Assembly: GCF_000731985.1 (NCBI RefSeq)
Contig: NZ_JNCS01000006.1
Coordinates: 1 to 64,000, forward strand
From: Natrinema altunense
GTDB taxonomy: Archaea > Halobacteriota > Halobacteria > Halobacteriales > Natrialbaceae
Reading direction: 5' to 3'
Length of the DNA stretch: 64,000 bases
This document shows positions 8,604 to 16,886 of the stretch, in pieces. Below the pieces are notes generated by a model, which was not told the origin of the DNA, did no database searches, and saw only the letters and a list, made by a program, of their open reading frames with translations. A program made the position numbers and the translations under genes. The first letter of the stretch is position 1, and every line of letters starts with the position of its first letter.

Positions 8604-8828
8604 TTACGCGTCCGGGTACTTTTCTTCGTTCGCTCCGGCGGCCTCGTCCTCGTCGTCGAAGACCTCGTTCTCCTCGACGACCCGATACGACGGGTCGTCG
8701 CACGAACAGGCGTTGTGGGGACTAACCGGCCGCACCGTCCCGTCCTGACACGCCCACACGGTAAAGAGTTCGCTGCAGGAATCACAGATACCGGCCGCCT
8801 TCGTCTTGTCTCCGTCCGATCGTGTCAC
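8604..8828 (-). CDS. Small zinc-finger-like protein
   Basis: A 74-residue protein with CDSC near residue 15 and a CSC pair near residue 42 (ACSCDDPSY), then a very acidic C-terminus. The pattern suggests a single zinc site. It starts with GTG at 8828. I have seen similar haloarchaeal conserved hypothetical proteins but can assign no function. Confidence 0.55.
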   Translation of the reverse strand: MTRSDGDKTKAAGICDSCSELFTVWACQDGTVRPVSPHNACSCDDPSYRVVEENEVFDDEDEAAGANEEKYPDA

Positions 8829-8968
8829 GTCGATGGCCCCACTCGCACTACACTGTCAACGGTTCCCAGACTGAAAGCCTCTCGGGTCGGACGGACCGAT
8901 GGCCGGCAGCGCTCCCGAGGCGATCCGTTCCTCGTCTCGAGCGCGGTCGTATCCGAGGGCGACTCCCG

Positions 8969-11083
8969 TCACTGACCGCCGGCGAGTTTCTCGGCCCGCC
9001 GCGCCTGCTCGGTGCGCCGACTGGCCTGCTCGAGTCGCTTCCCCGTCGCGTTCGAGAGCGAAGCTGGTACGTCCGTCCGTGCCTCGGCGAGTCGCTCCTC
9101 CGCCCGTTGGAGGCGTTCGAGGACGGTGTCGAGTTGCCTATCGGTGGTCCCACGTTCGTTGGCGCGCGCCCGCTCGGCGGCTCGTCGGGCGGCGTCGACG
9201 ACGGCCGCGAGGGAGCGCTCGAGTCCGGTGACGGCGTTCGACGAGCCGTTGTCCTCGTACTCCGCCCCGTCATCGCCATCACCGTCGTCATCGTCGCCGA
9301 TCGCCGCGATCTCGGCTCTCGTTTCTTCGGTGACTTCGGCGACGAACGCCGCGAGGGACGCTTTGCCGGTCTCCGGACGCTCGATGCGGACCGCCGATTC
9401 GGCGTCGGGGTCCGGATTGACCCGGTAGGCACCGATCGCGTCGTCCGCGTCCCGTACCTCAGTCGTGTAGGCCCCGCCACGGTCGACGTAGACGGCGTCG
9501 CGCCCGTCGACCGCCGACTCGTAGAGCCGTCCGGCGAAGTCGTCCTCGACGGCTACCCGCGAGAGATCGCTCGTCCCGCGTTCGTCGCCGACTTCCAACT
9601 TCGTCGCCCGATCGCGGGCCACCAGTGGAATCTCGCCGTCGACGCCCGCCGCCGTCGGAGCCCCGTCGTCCGAGACGGTGACGCGCTCGCTGTGCGGTGC
9701 CCGTCCCGCACCGTTGACGGTCAACCGGTGGTCGCCGGCGGGGATATCCCGTGCGATGACGATCCCATCGAACGTCGGGACCGCTTCGGGTTCGCTCTCG
9801 AGCAGGACGACCGCCTCGAGATCGGGCTCGGTCGTGGTCAGCCCCTCGTTCGCCGGCGCGTCGTCGCTCGCGATCACGTCGGTGACGCGGCTGACGACGG
9901 TGTTGATCGGTGCTGCCTCGCCGATCGCATCGTAGCGCTCGGCCAGCGCCGTTCGGTGGTTCGGGACGGAGATATCCGCCGCCGGGTTGTCGTACCGGGG
10001 CTGGCTCCACGGCGTCCCCGTCGCCGTGAGGTGGCCGGCGACGGCGTCCTCGACCGCTGCCGGGATGCGAAACTCGAAGCTCAGTTGCGGGCCGGTAAAG
10101 TCCGCGATGTGCTCGAGATCGCTACTCGGGACGAGGTCGTACTCGACGTCGGCATCGGCCGCGCCCGTCCGCTCGCGGTGGCGGAAGACGAGCCCCGTTT
10201 CCCGCGACGGGAGGTCCGTCGGCGGTGACGTCAACGAATCGAACGACCGCACTGTCAGTTCGTCGTCGATCAGCGACTCGCGCGTGACCGAGGGCAGTCG
10301 TTCGTGTTCGTATATCGGCTCGCCCTCGTACTCCGGGACGAGGTAGGGGAGCCGCGAGCCCTCGTCGCGGGGCAGACCGTACGCCAGCGGCACGTCGGCG
10401 AGGTCCTCGATTCCCTCGATGGCCGTGTTCGTGATGTCCGCGAGCAGGTCGCCGACGGCGACCCGCTGGAAGCGATCGGCCGCCTCGTTGACCGAGAGCG
10501 CGCTCGAGTGCGAGCCGAGTTCCGAGAGGATGCGCGGGACCATGTCGGGGTCCGGGTCCAGGTACTCGTTGTTCGGCACCGTCCGCGAATGGGAGCTGGC
10601 GACGTACAGTTGAGGCTCGTCGGTCTCCGTGTCGACGAAGACGTACAACACTTCCCAGTCGTGCCAGTGGAAGTTGGTCGTGAACTGGTCGAACGCCGAG
10701 TAACACCAGAACTGGACGACGGCCAGCGGCGACGACTCGTACTCGACGGCGTGATAGAAGACGGTCGGGTTCGGCGGACTCCCGTCGCCGTCGCGTTCGT
10801 GGTAGCCGTCGACGGCGTCGAAGCCGGTGACGACCGTCTCGCCGTCCCGTTCGCTGGTGTACGGCCGCGGATCGGTCGGAAACCACGATTCGCGGCTGTC
10901 GAAGTACAGCGTCGGCGCGAACCGCGTCGCAAGCGCCCGCGCCGTCTCGTCGTCGACCGGACTCGTTCGACCGTCGGCCTCCCGTTCGAACGCCGAACAG
11001 CCGGCGAGTGCAGTCCCACCGGCGGCGGCGAGCGCGCCCAGCACCGTTCGCCGATCGACGTCGGCCCCCGTTCCGTCGGTCAC
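8969..11083 (-). CDS. Large Tat lipoprotein, possibly Vps62/DUF946-like
   Basis: A 704-residue exported protein. It starts with a Tat signal and lipobox (VDRRTVLGALAAAGGTALAGC). The N-terminal 250 residues include RFAPTLYFDSRESWFPTDPR, FWCYSAFDQF and HWHDWEVLYVFVD, which resemble the DUF946/Vps62-related fold found in plants, fungi and some bacteria. The middle is probably beta-rich. The last 130 residues are Arg/Glu/Ala-rich and predicted coiled coil. The protein would sit on the outer face of the membrane. No catalytic function can be assigned. Confidence 0.6.
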   Translation of the reverse strand: MTDGTGADVDRRTVLGALAAAGGTALAGCSAFEREADGRTSPVDDETARALATRFAPTLYFDSRESWFPTDPRPYTSERDGETVVTGFDAVDGYHERDGDGSPPNPTVFYHAVEYESSPLAVVQFWCYSAFDQFTTNFHWHDWEVLYVFVDTETDEPQLYVASSHSRTVPNNEYLDPDPDMVPRILSELGSHSSALSVNEAADRFQRVAVGDLLADITNTAIEGIEDLADVPLAYGLPRDEGSRLPYLVPEYEGEPIYEHERLPSVTRESLIDDELTVRSFDSLTSPPTDLPSRETGLVFRHRERTGAADADVEYDLVPSSDLEHIADFTGPQLSFEFRIPAAVEDAVAGHLTATGTPWSQPRYDNPAADISVPNHRTALAERYDAIGEAAPINTVVSRVTDVIASDDAPANEGLTTTEPDLEAVVLLESEPEAVPTFDGIVIARDIPAGDHRLTVNGAGRAPHSERVTVSDDGAPTAAGVDGEIPLVARDRATKLEVGDERGTSDLSRVAVEDDFAGRLYESAVDGRDAVYVDRGGAYTTEVRDADDAIGAYRVNPDPDAESAVRIERPETGKASLAAFVAEVTEETRAEIAAIGDDDDGDGDDGAEYEDNGSSNAVTGLERSLAAVVDAARRAAERARANERGTTDRQLDTVLERLQRAEERLAEARTDVPASLSNATGKRLEQASRRTEQARRAEKLAGGQ

Positions 11084-11543
11084 GCTCCATCACGATCCGT
11101 CGTCGAATCGACGCCTGCGACCCGCGCGATTGCACCTGCCTCGGACATACCACCCCATGAGTAACTCCGCTCAAGAATCCTTCCGTCCGCCTCCGAACCG
11201 AGCCGTGGACTGGTTCACTCGAGGGGACTCTCGATCAGCGCTCCCCCGTCGGACGGCACTGCTTCCGCGAACGTCGACTCGATCTCGAGTCCGGCCGCAT
11301 CCAGCATGCCCCTGCCGTCGCCGGTCCCTGCGACGACGTTCGAACCGCCGCCGGATCGTGCTCGGCGATGTCGTAGCCGACCGAATTTCGTATCGCGCGT
11401 TTCGATTTATGAACGCGGAACTGACTGATAACGCGGTGTCGGAATGACGACCACAGATCGGACCGCTCGCTCGTCGCCCGCTCCCGGTCGGGGACTCTCG
11501 GGGGAGGCCGCTGTCGACTCACACTGCTCCCCCTCGAGACGCG
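11084..11543. other. Intergenic region with a possible gene remnant
   Basis: Between the large lipoprotein and the PPOX gene there is no intact gene. AT-rich DNA near 11400-11430 may contain promoters. A possible decayed frame is listed separately. Confidence 0.5.
11215..11410 (-). pseudogene. Possible frameshifted gene remnant
   Basis: On the minus strand one frame reads NSVGYDIAEHDPAAV and then becomes Arg/Ser-rich. The neighbouring frame then gives a plausible acidic tail (NVVAGTGDGRGMLDAAGLE, then IESTFAEAVPSD) to a stop at 11215. Together they look like one short protein broken by a frameshift. No family is recognised and chance cannot be excluded. Confidence 0.25.
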
Positions 11544-11933
11544 TTATAGAACTCGATCCGGACGGATGCGTAGAATCACGCGCTCGGTTTGGATCGTCGG
11601 CTGATACTCGTCGACGCCCTGATAGCGACGGGCGAGTTCGTCGATGTGGTCGCGAGCGCCGTCGGTGGTGACGGTTTCTACTTCGCCGATCACCGAGAGG
11701 AAGCGATAGGGATCGTCCGGATCGGTCATGCTGACGCCGACGCCGGGGTTGTTCCGGACGTTGCGCTCCTTCTGCCGGCCCCGCTCGGTGTTGATCAGCA
11801 GTCGGTCGTCGGCCTCGTCGTAGTCGATCCATACCGGCGTGACGTGCGGGAGTCCCGCCGCCGTCAACGTCGCGACGTGGGCGAACGTCTGCTTCTCGAA
11901 CAAATCGTGGCAATCGTCGGGTATCGAGGCCAT
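11544..11933 (-). CDS. PPOX-class (pyridoxamine oxidase-fold) oxidoreductase
   Basis: A 129-residue split-barrel flavin/F420-binding protein. It has FEKQTFAHVATLTAAGLPHV, then TPVWIDYDE and LINTERGRQKERNVRNNPGV, the usual strand and phosphate-binding motifs of PPOX-class F420-dependent or heme-utilisation-like enzymes. I start it at ATG 11933 (MASIPDD), which fits family length; upstream codons are Arg-rich. Whether it uses FMN or F420 cannot be decided from sequence. F420 biosynthesis genes occur elsewhere in the window. Confidence 0.82.
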   Translation of the reverse strand: MASIPDDCHDLFEKQTFAHVATLTAAGLPHVTPVWIDYDEADDRLLINTERGRQKERNVRNNPGVGVSMTDPDDPYRFLSVIGEVETVTTDGARDHIDELARRYQGVDEYQPTIQTERVILRIRPDRVL

Positions 11934-12112
11934 ATCCACCGTGTTCCTTTGCCGCCCCGTGGCTTGTGTTTGCTGCCGACGCCCACCGATCCTGACTGGT
12001 CTCGAGGTCACCGGGTCGATCGCCCGCAGACGGGAGTGGGGCGGCCGCGGCCGGCAGAGACCACGCAAGTGTCGGCTGACGGCTTATGGATCTCGACGCT
12101 GACTCCCTCCGT

Positions 12113-12418
12113 ATGACTGACCGTCAGCCGTCGACTCGTCGAGGAGTGCTGAAACTAACGGGCGCAGCGGCCTCGACCGCGCTCATCGCCGGCTGTGGCG
12201 GACCGGGAGACGGCGAAGACGAAAACGAGACCGAGGAAGGCAACGAGACCAACGAGACTGGGATGAACGAAACCAATGAAACCGAGATGAACGAGTCTAA
12301 CGAGACCGAGATGAACGAAACCAATGAGACTGGGATGAACGAGTCTAACGAGACCGAGATGAACGAAACCAACGAGACGGCGATGAACGAGACCAACGAA
12401 ACCAACGAAAGCGAATAG
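12113..12418 (+). CDS. Tat lipoprotein with Asn/Glu/Thr tandem repeats
   Basis: A 101-residue protein with a Tat signal and lipobox (STRRGVLKLTGAAAST, then LIAGC). The mature part is almost only N, E, T, S, M and G in a repeated heptad-like unit (MNETNET/MNESNET). It contains many N-x-S/T sequons, so it would be heavily N-glycosylated on the cell surface. The DNA is a degenerate tandem array of about 21 bp units (12240-12412). The start at 12113 places the RR motif eight residues from the N-terminus. No globular domain is present. Confidence 0.65.
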   Translation: MTDRQPSTRRGVLKLTGAAASTALIAGCGGPGDGEDENETEEGNETNETGMNETNETEMNESNETEMNETNETGMNESNETEMNETNETAMNETNETNESE

Positions 12419-12488
12419 CGTCCGCGCTCGGGTTCGTTCACCGAGGCGGGACGTAACCGTTACCGGTCCTCGCTGCCTTCCTCGAGTA

Positions 12489-13217
12489 ATGACCGAGGGA
12501 CTCGAGGCGGATGTCGAGAAGACGGATGCGATCGCCGAGCGGCGGGACGAACTGGCGGCCCGCGTTCGGACACACGCCGGCGAGATCGCGCGGGAACTCG
12601 CCGTCTTACAGGGCGGAGACTACGGCCAGGAGACGTTCACCACCGACGCCGGCAGTTGGACGCTCAAGTACGAGGCCGGCGACGTCCAGTACCTCCGCTT
12701 CGACCCGCAATCCGGCGCGGATATCTACGTCGTCTCGAGTAAACACCCGCCCGAACCCGAACCCCTCGAGCGGGCGATGGCCGACTACGGCGCGTTCGTC
12801 GAAGCCTACAACGAGTACGTGCGCTCGTTTGACGGGCTCCTGACGGACGTCGCCGACGAGTTCCCCGCCGTCGAATCGACGGCGGAGTTGGTCGCCGAAC
12901 GGGATCGGATCGTCGACCGGGTTCGCGATGTCTGTGACGCGATGGCGAGCCAACTCCACCGGTACGACGGCACGTACGGGACCTATGCGACGACGATCTC
13001 GGGCACCCGCTGGGAACTGAAGTGGGAAGAAGACCGCGCGTCCTATCTGCGGGTCGGCGGCTCCGACGGCATCTACCTGCTCTCGCAGTACGGCCCGCCC
13101 GCGGCTCCGGACGTGCGCCGACTGGCCGATGACGTTCCCGCTTTCGTCGCCGCCTTCAACGATCACGTCGCCGCTCTCGAGGCGGATCTCGAGGGCGTCA
13201 GCTTCGCCGACGTCTAA
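12489..13217 (+). CDS. Internally duplicated conserved hypothetical protein
   Basis: A 242-residue soluble acidic protein made of two similar halves. Residues about 26-113 and 145-230 share the order: a helix (RVRTHAGEIARELA / RVRDVCDAMASQL), a strand pair (GSWTLKYEAGDVQYLRF / TRWELKWEEDRASYLRV), IYVVSSKHPPEPEPL / IYLLSQYGPPAAPDV, and a helix ending FVEAYNEYV / FVAAFNDHV. No family name or catalytic motif is recognised. It stands alone between two small-protein genes. Confidence 0.72.
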   Translation: MTEGLEADVEKTDAIAERRDELAARVRTHAGEIARELAVLQGGDYGQETFTTDAGSWTLKYEAGDVQYLRFDPQSGADIYVVSSKHPPEPEPLERAMADYGAFVEAYNEYVRSFDGLLTDVADEFPAVESTAELVAERDRIVDRVRDVCDAMASQLHRYDGTYGTYATTISGTRWELKWEEDRASYLRVGGSDGIYLLSQYGPPAAPDVRRLADDVPAFVAAFNDHVAALEADLEGVSFADV

Positions 13218-13405
13218 CCGCCACGGCGTGGTGGACTGCCATAGACGCCTGTGTCGCCATCACGTCGGTCGGCATCGGCTCCGACGATCGCGGCCGCGTT
13301 TCGAAGGGATACCGAGCGGACCCGATCGCTCTATACCGCAACTAGTAGCCGTTTTGTACCGTCTGGACCTATTGGACGGTGGCGACGACGGTCGCCTGGA
13401 TTATC

Positions 13406-13633
13406 ATGGATGGCCCGACCCACGCCGATGAGGGAACTGCCCACGAGTACGCGGCCGAAACCGACGAAACCGATCCCGCGGGGCCGATGCTGTTCGACGC
13501 GATCGTCGTCCGTTACCAGTCCGGAAACGATCGCTGTACGCTCGTCCCCCGAAACGGCTCCACCGACGAGAAGCTGAACGCCTGGCTCACTGCGGATCTG
13601 GAGACGGTCGTCGACCTCGACGACGCTCGCTGA
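13406..13633 (+). CDS. DUF7511-like small protein
   Basis: A 75-residue acidic protein (from MDGPTHADEG) with FDAIVVRYQSGNDRCTLVP and LNAWLTADLETVVDLDDAR, the pattern I associate with DUF7511. It is a paralogue of the gene at 3471-3662. I prefer ATG 13406 to an upstream in-frame start, because the extra nine residues are hydrophobic and unlike the family. Confidence 0.65.
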   Translation: MDGPTHADEGTAHEYAAETDETDPAGPMLFDAIVVRYQSGNDRCTLVPRNGSTDEKLNAWLTADLETVVDLDDAR

Positions 13634-13712
13634 TGGCGATTGGGTCCGCCGGAGACCCTGACGCGAAGCGAGGCGCTGTGAGGTCTCGCCATCGAAAGAA
13701 CACGGTCAGGAG

Positions 13713-13988
13713 CTACACGTCGACGTACTGATCGACCCACTCCTGACGGCGTTGCAACGCGCGTCTGCCTTTCGGCGTCAGCGCGTAGTAGTTCGTCCGC
13801 CGATCGAGTTCGCCTTTCTCGACGAGATCCGTCTCGACGAGCGTGTCGAGGTTCGGATACAGCCGGCCGTGCGTGACCGGCTGCTCGATGTAGCTATTGA
13901 TGTCGTCGAGAATCTCCTGCCCCGACGGTCGGTCTTTCCCTGCGATCACGTACAACAAATCACGCTGGAAGCCAGTTAGCTGGTCCAT
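13713..13988 (-). CDS. PadR-family transcriptional regulator
   Basis: A 91-residue winged-helix protein with the PadR pattern: LTGFQRDLLYVIAGKDRPSG, THGRLYPNLDTLVETDLVEK and TNYYALTPKGRRAL. PadR-type regulators bind operator DNA as dimers; small members like this one lack a separate effector domain. It is divergent from the NUDIX hydrolase gene, which is a possible but unproven target. Confidence 0.88.
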   Translation of the reverse strand: MDQLTGFQRDLLYVIAGKDRPSGQEILDDINSYIEQPVTHGRLYPNLDTLVETDLVEKGELDRRTNYYALTPKGRRALQRRQEWVDQYVDV

Positions 13989-14185
13989 GGATCACCCTCT
14001 GAATGACGACGGTCACGGCTCCGTGGCTTTGTTATAGAGCTGGTACGTCCCGCTCGCGACTCGGAACGCACCGCGTAGGATCCCGCTGGGCCCGCGGCTC
14101 GAGGGGAGCGTCGGATCGTCGTCGCTCCCGTCGAGTCCGCCCGCGTGACGCGGCGTTTTTGACGGGCACCGCCGTACTGGCGGGT

Positions 14186-14749
14186 ATGCCAACCGATCCA
14201 CTCGCCTGGGAGACGCGCGAGCGACGGGTAGCCTACTCCTGTCCGGGGTTCGATGTCGTTAACGAGTCCGTTCGGTATCCCGACGGCTCCGACGGCGAGT
14301 TCGACTACCTCTCGAAGCCGGCCAGCGTCTGCATCTTGCCGTTTACCCCCGACGGCGATGTCGTCTGCATCGACGAGTGGCGACAGGCCGTCTCACGGAT
14401 CAGCCACGGCCTCCCCGTCGGCGGCACCGAACCGGATGACGAGGATCTCGAGGCGGCAGCGCGCCGGGAACTCGCCGAGGAGACCGGCCACGAGGCCGAG
14501 ACGCTGGAGCCGCTCGTCACCGTCGAACCGGCCAACGGGATTGCGGACGCCGTCTTGCACGTCTTCGTCGCTCACGGCTGCCGGCCGACCGCCGAACAGC
14601 GACTCGACCACAACGAGAACATTCGCGTGCGGACGCGGTCGCTCGCCGACCTGACCGATGCGATGGCCGACGGCGAGATCCGTGACGGTCGGACGGTGCT
14701 TGCCCTCTCGTACTATCGACTCTTCGACGACGGAGACGGGACGACGTAG
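14186..14749 (+). CDS. NUDIX hydrolase, ADP-sugar pyrophosphatase type
   Basis: A 187-residue NUDIX enzyme. The Nudix box is complete, running from GGTEPDDEDLEAA to RRELAEETG (G-x5-E-x7-RE-U-x-EE-x-G), for Mg-dependent pyrophosphate cleavage. The preceding PASVCILPFTPDGDVVCIDE and the EWRQAV motif fit the ADP-ribose pyrophosphatase subgroup, though the substrate is not proven. The start MPTDPLAWE at 14186 gives family length. Confidence 0.87.
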   Translation: MPTDPLAWETRERRVAYSCPGFDVVNESVRYPDGSDGEFDYLSKPASVCILPFTPDGDVVCIDEWRQAVSRISHGLPVGGTEPDDEDLEAAARRELAEETGHEAETLEPLVTVEPANGIADAVLHVFVAHGCRPTAEQRLDHNENIRVRTRSLADLTDAMADGEIRDGRTVLALSYYRLFDDGDGTT

Positions 14750-14811
14750 CGAACGGTGGCCGGCATTCGATATCGCCGGCGTCACTGGGCTGTGCGATCG
14801 ATCCGGTTCGA

Positions 14812-16176
14812 TCAGCCGAGTATGGTGATGTCGCTTTCGTTGCCCGTTTCGTTGCCCCCGTCGACGGTGTCGTTCGTGCTTTCGTTGCCCGTTTCGGTTA
14901 CCGACGCGTTGTCGTCGCCTTGCTGCTCGAGTGCCGCTTGGAGCCCCTCAGTTTCACCGACCGAGACCGTACTCACGCTGCTGTTTTCGACCGTCATCGA
15001 ACTCGCGGAGAGCGACGAAATCGTCTCGCCCTCGGTCATCTCGGTATCGTCTACAGCAGTTTCGGTCGTCTCGTTGTCAGTCGTCTCGTTGGCATCTTCG
15101 GACTCGTTATCGGCCGTCTCGTTGGCTATTTCGTCCGTCTGATTACCGTCCTCTGACTCGTTGTCGGCCGTCTCGTTGAATATCCCGTCCGTCTGGTTAC
15201 CGTCCTCTGACTCGTTATCGGCCGTCCCGTCGAATATTCCGTCCGTCTGGTTACCGTCCTCTGACTCGTTGTCGTCCGTCTGGTTGAATATTCCGTCCAG
15301 TTGGTTACTCGCGTTTGATTCGTTGTCAGCCGTTTCGTTCACTTCTTGGGCCGTCTCCCCGTCGTCGACCTGTTCGAGCGTGCCGATGGTCATCGATTCG
15401 AACGTGACCTCATCGACATCGAACTCCTCGACGGTCAGCGACTCGATCATCTCGGTGCTTTCGTTCACCTCGTCGGTACTTTCGTTCTCGTCGGCGGTGC
15501 TTTCGTTCGTCTCGCTAGCGCCATCGCCGTCACCGCCGAACAGGCCGCTGATGAAATCGGAGATGCCCGAGAGGAACCCTCCGTTGCCGTCCTCGACGGT
15601 GAGGTCCTCGATCGTCAACTGATCGACGTTCATCGACTCGATCGTCATGTTCTGGACCGCCACGGTATCGGTGTCCTCGCCGAGCATCTGTTCGATGCCG
15701 GTCGCCGATTCGTTGTCGGTCGCGGCAGCGCTCTCGTTGTCGCCCTCGCTCTCGTTGGCACCGCCGATGTCACCGTCCGTCTCGAGGTCGCTGATCGAGA
15801 CGTTCTCGAGTGCGAGCGACTCGAGGGAGACGTTCGAGATCGTGACGCCGGTGGTCGCAGACTGGTTACCGGCTGCGGAGTCGTTGGCCGCGGACTGGTT
15901 GCCCGCCGACTCGTTCAGTTCCTCGAGCTGCTCGCTGTCCTGGATGTCCAGTTGTTGGACACTGAGCTCTTCGATCGTGGCGTTTTCGACGGTTATGTTT
16001 TCGAGTTCGAGCGTACTGACCTGTACGTTCTCGAGCGTTGCGCTCGTGTCGCCCATGTCTCCGGCGTCGTTCGCGGCTGTGTCCGTGGTCGCTCCACCGA
16101 CGAGGGCGGGACCCCCCGAGAGCAGAACCAGCAGCGCGACGAACGCGACGCCGATGTGCTGCGATCGTGAAACCAT
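14812..16176 (-). CDS. Secreted acidic repeat protein, beta-solenoid-like
   Basis: A 454-residue protein with an N-terminal signal segment (HIGVAFVALLVLLSGGPALV) and no C-terminal anchor. About five blocks have an alternating hydrophobic pattern such as LENITVENATIEELSVQQLD and QNMTIESMNVDQLTIEDL, suggesting short turns of a beta-solenoid. The blocks are joined by Asn/Glu/Asp/Thr/Ser-rich linkers. One linker has five copies of an 18-residue unit (ADNESEDGNQTDGIF-type). Many N-x-S/T sequons are present. It is probably a glycosylated extracellular structural protein; no enzyme motif is visible. Confidence 0.6.
   Translation of the reverse strand: MVSRSQHIGVAFVALLVLLSGGPALVGGATTDTAANDAGDMGDTSATLENVQVSTLELENITVENATIEELSVQQLDIQDSEQLEELNESAGNQSAANDSAAGNQSATTGVTISNVSLESLALENVSISDLETDGDIGGANESEGDNESAAATDNESATGIEQMLGEDTDTVAVQNMTIESMNVDQLTIEDLTVEDGNGGFLSGISDFISGLFGGDGDGASETNESTADENESTDEVNESTEMIESLTVEEFDVDEVTFESMTIGTLEQVDDGETAQEVNETADNESNASNQLDGIFNQTDDNESEDGNQTDGIFDGTADNESEDGNQTDGIFNETADNESEDGNQTDEIANETADNESEDANETTDNETTETAVDDTEMTEGETISSLSASSMTVENSSVSTVSVGETEGLQAALEQQGDDNASVTETGNESTNDTVDGGNETGNESDITILG
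15096..15310 (-). repeat. 54-bp coding tandem repeat in the secreted repeat protein
   Basis: About four to five near-identical 54-base units encode the 18-residue repeat (DNESEDGNQTDGI). On the plus strand the conserved core TACCGTCCTCTGACTCGTT recurs every 54 bases from about 15145. Small base differences show the array is not brand new. Confidence 0.8.
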
Positions 16177-16590
16177 GCGCGCCGGGGTAGGATCGTCGCG
16201 GGGCTAAAACGGGCTGACTGTTACGGAATTACCGACGGGAAAATAGATGTTTCGGGCACGGGACCGAGCGGTTACGGCCGCTCCCGTCCATCCCCCGTCA
16301 GACTGGAACGTCCGCCGGAGCCGAGCGGACCCGACAGCCGGTATCGCGAGTCTCACGTCGCACGGCCGGCCGGGTCCGAGACGGGCGTCGATCGGTTCCG
16401 CAGCGATCCGTTACCGTCCCCTCGGAACGCAAAGTATCGATTTTCGTGACGAAACGGCACCGGCTGCCGAGTCCCGAACCCGTCCGGGCGGGACCGGACG
16501 CTCGTCGTTGCCGACCGGACCCCGGGACGGTCGGGGCTGTGGCCACGCGGGCGGTACCCATCGCGATCCGTGTCGGATTCGGCGGATCCG
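16177..16590. other. Intergenic region without a supported gene
   Basis: The first 80 bases are locally AT-rich (CTATTTTCCC on the minus strand near 16240) and are probably the promoter of the secreted repeat protein. The rest has no frame with protein-like composition. Confidence 0.55.
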
Positions 16591-16782
16591 TTACCCGAGT
16601 CGGAGTTCTCGCGTCTCGACGGCGTCGCAGGTGGGACAGACGAACTGATAGCGGACCCGCCCACCCGAGGTGGTGACGCGCCACCCACCCTCCGTGTCGA
16701 CGTATCCGCAGGCCGGACAGCGGAGTTCCGACTCGTCGAACTTCTCGCGGAGTCGCTCGAACGGTGACCGGTGCACTGACAT
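16591..16782 (-). CDS. HVO_0649-type small zinc-finger protein
   Basis: A 63-residue protein starting MSVHRSPFERLREKFDESE with two CxxC knuckles (CPACG at about residue 22 and CPTC at about residue 49). A Trp-containing strand region lies between them. It matches the layout of the HVO_0649-type zinc-ribbon family of haloarchaea. The function is unknown; a nucleic-acid or protein interaction role is only a guess. Confidence 0.75.
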   Translation of the reverse strand: MSVHRSPFERLREKFDESELRCPACGYVDTEGGWRVTTSGGRVRYQFVCPTCDAVETRELRLG

Positions 16783-16886
16783 ATGTTATTGTACACCGTG
16801 GCACTATATAACATTGTTCCGTCGGGTTCCCGGCTCGACCGTCGACCGATCACAACGGTTCTTAGGCAGCCATCCGTAGGGAGCAT

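Noticed and set aside
8822-10228. Plus-strand frame of 468 codons
   Set aside because: Antisense to the Tat lipoprotein at 8969-11083, which has a signal peptide and proper composition.
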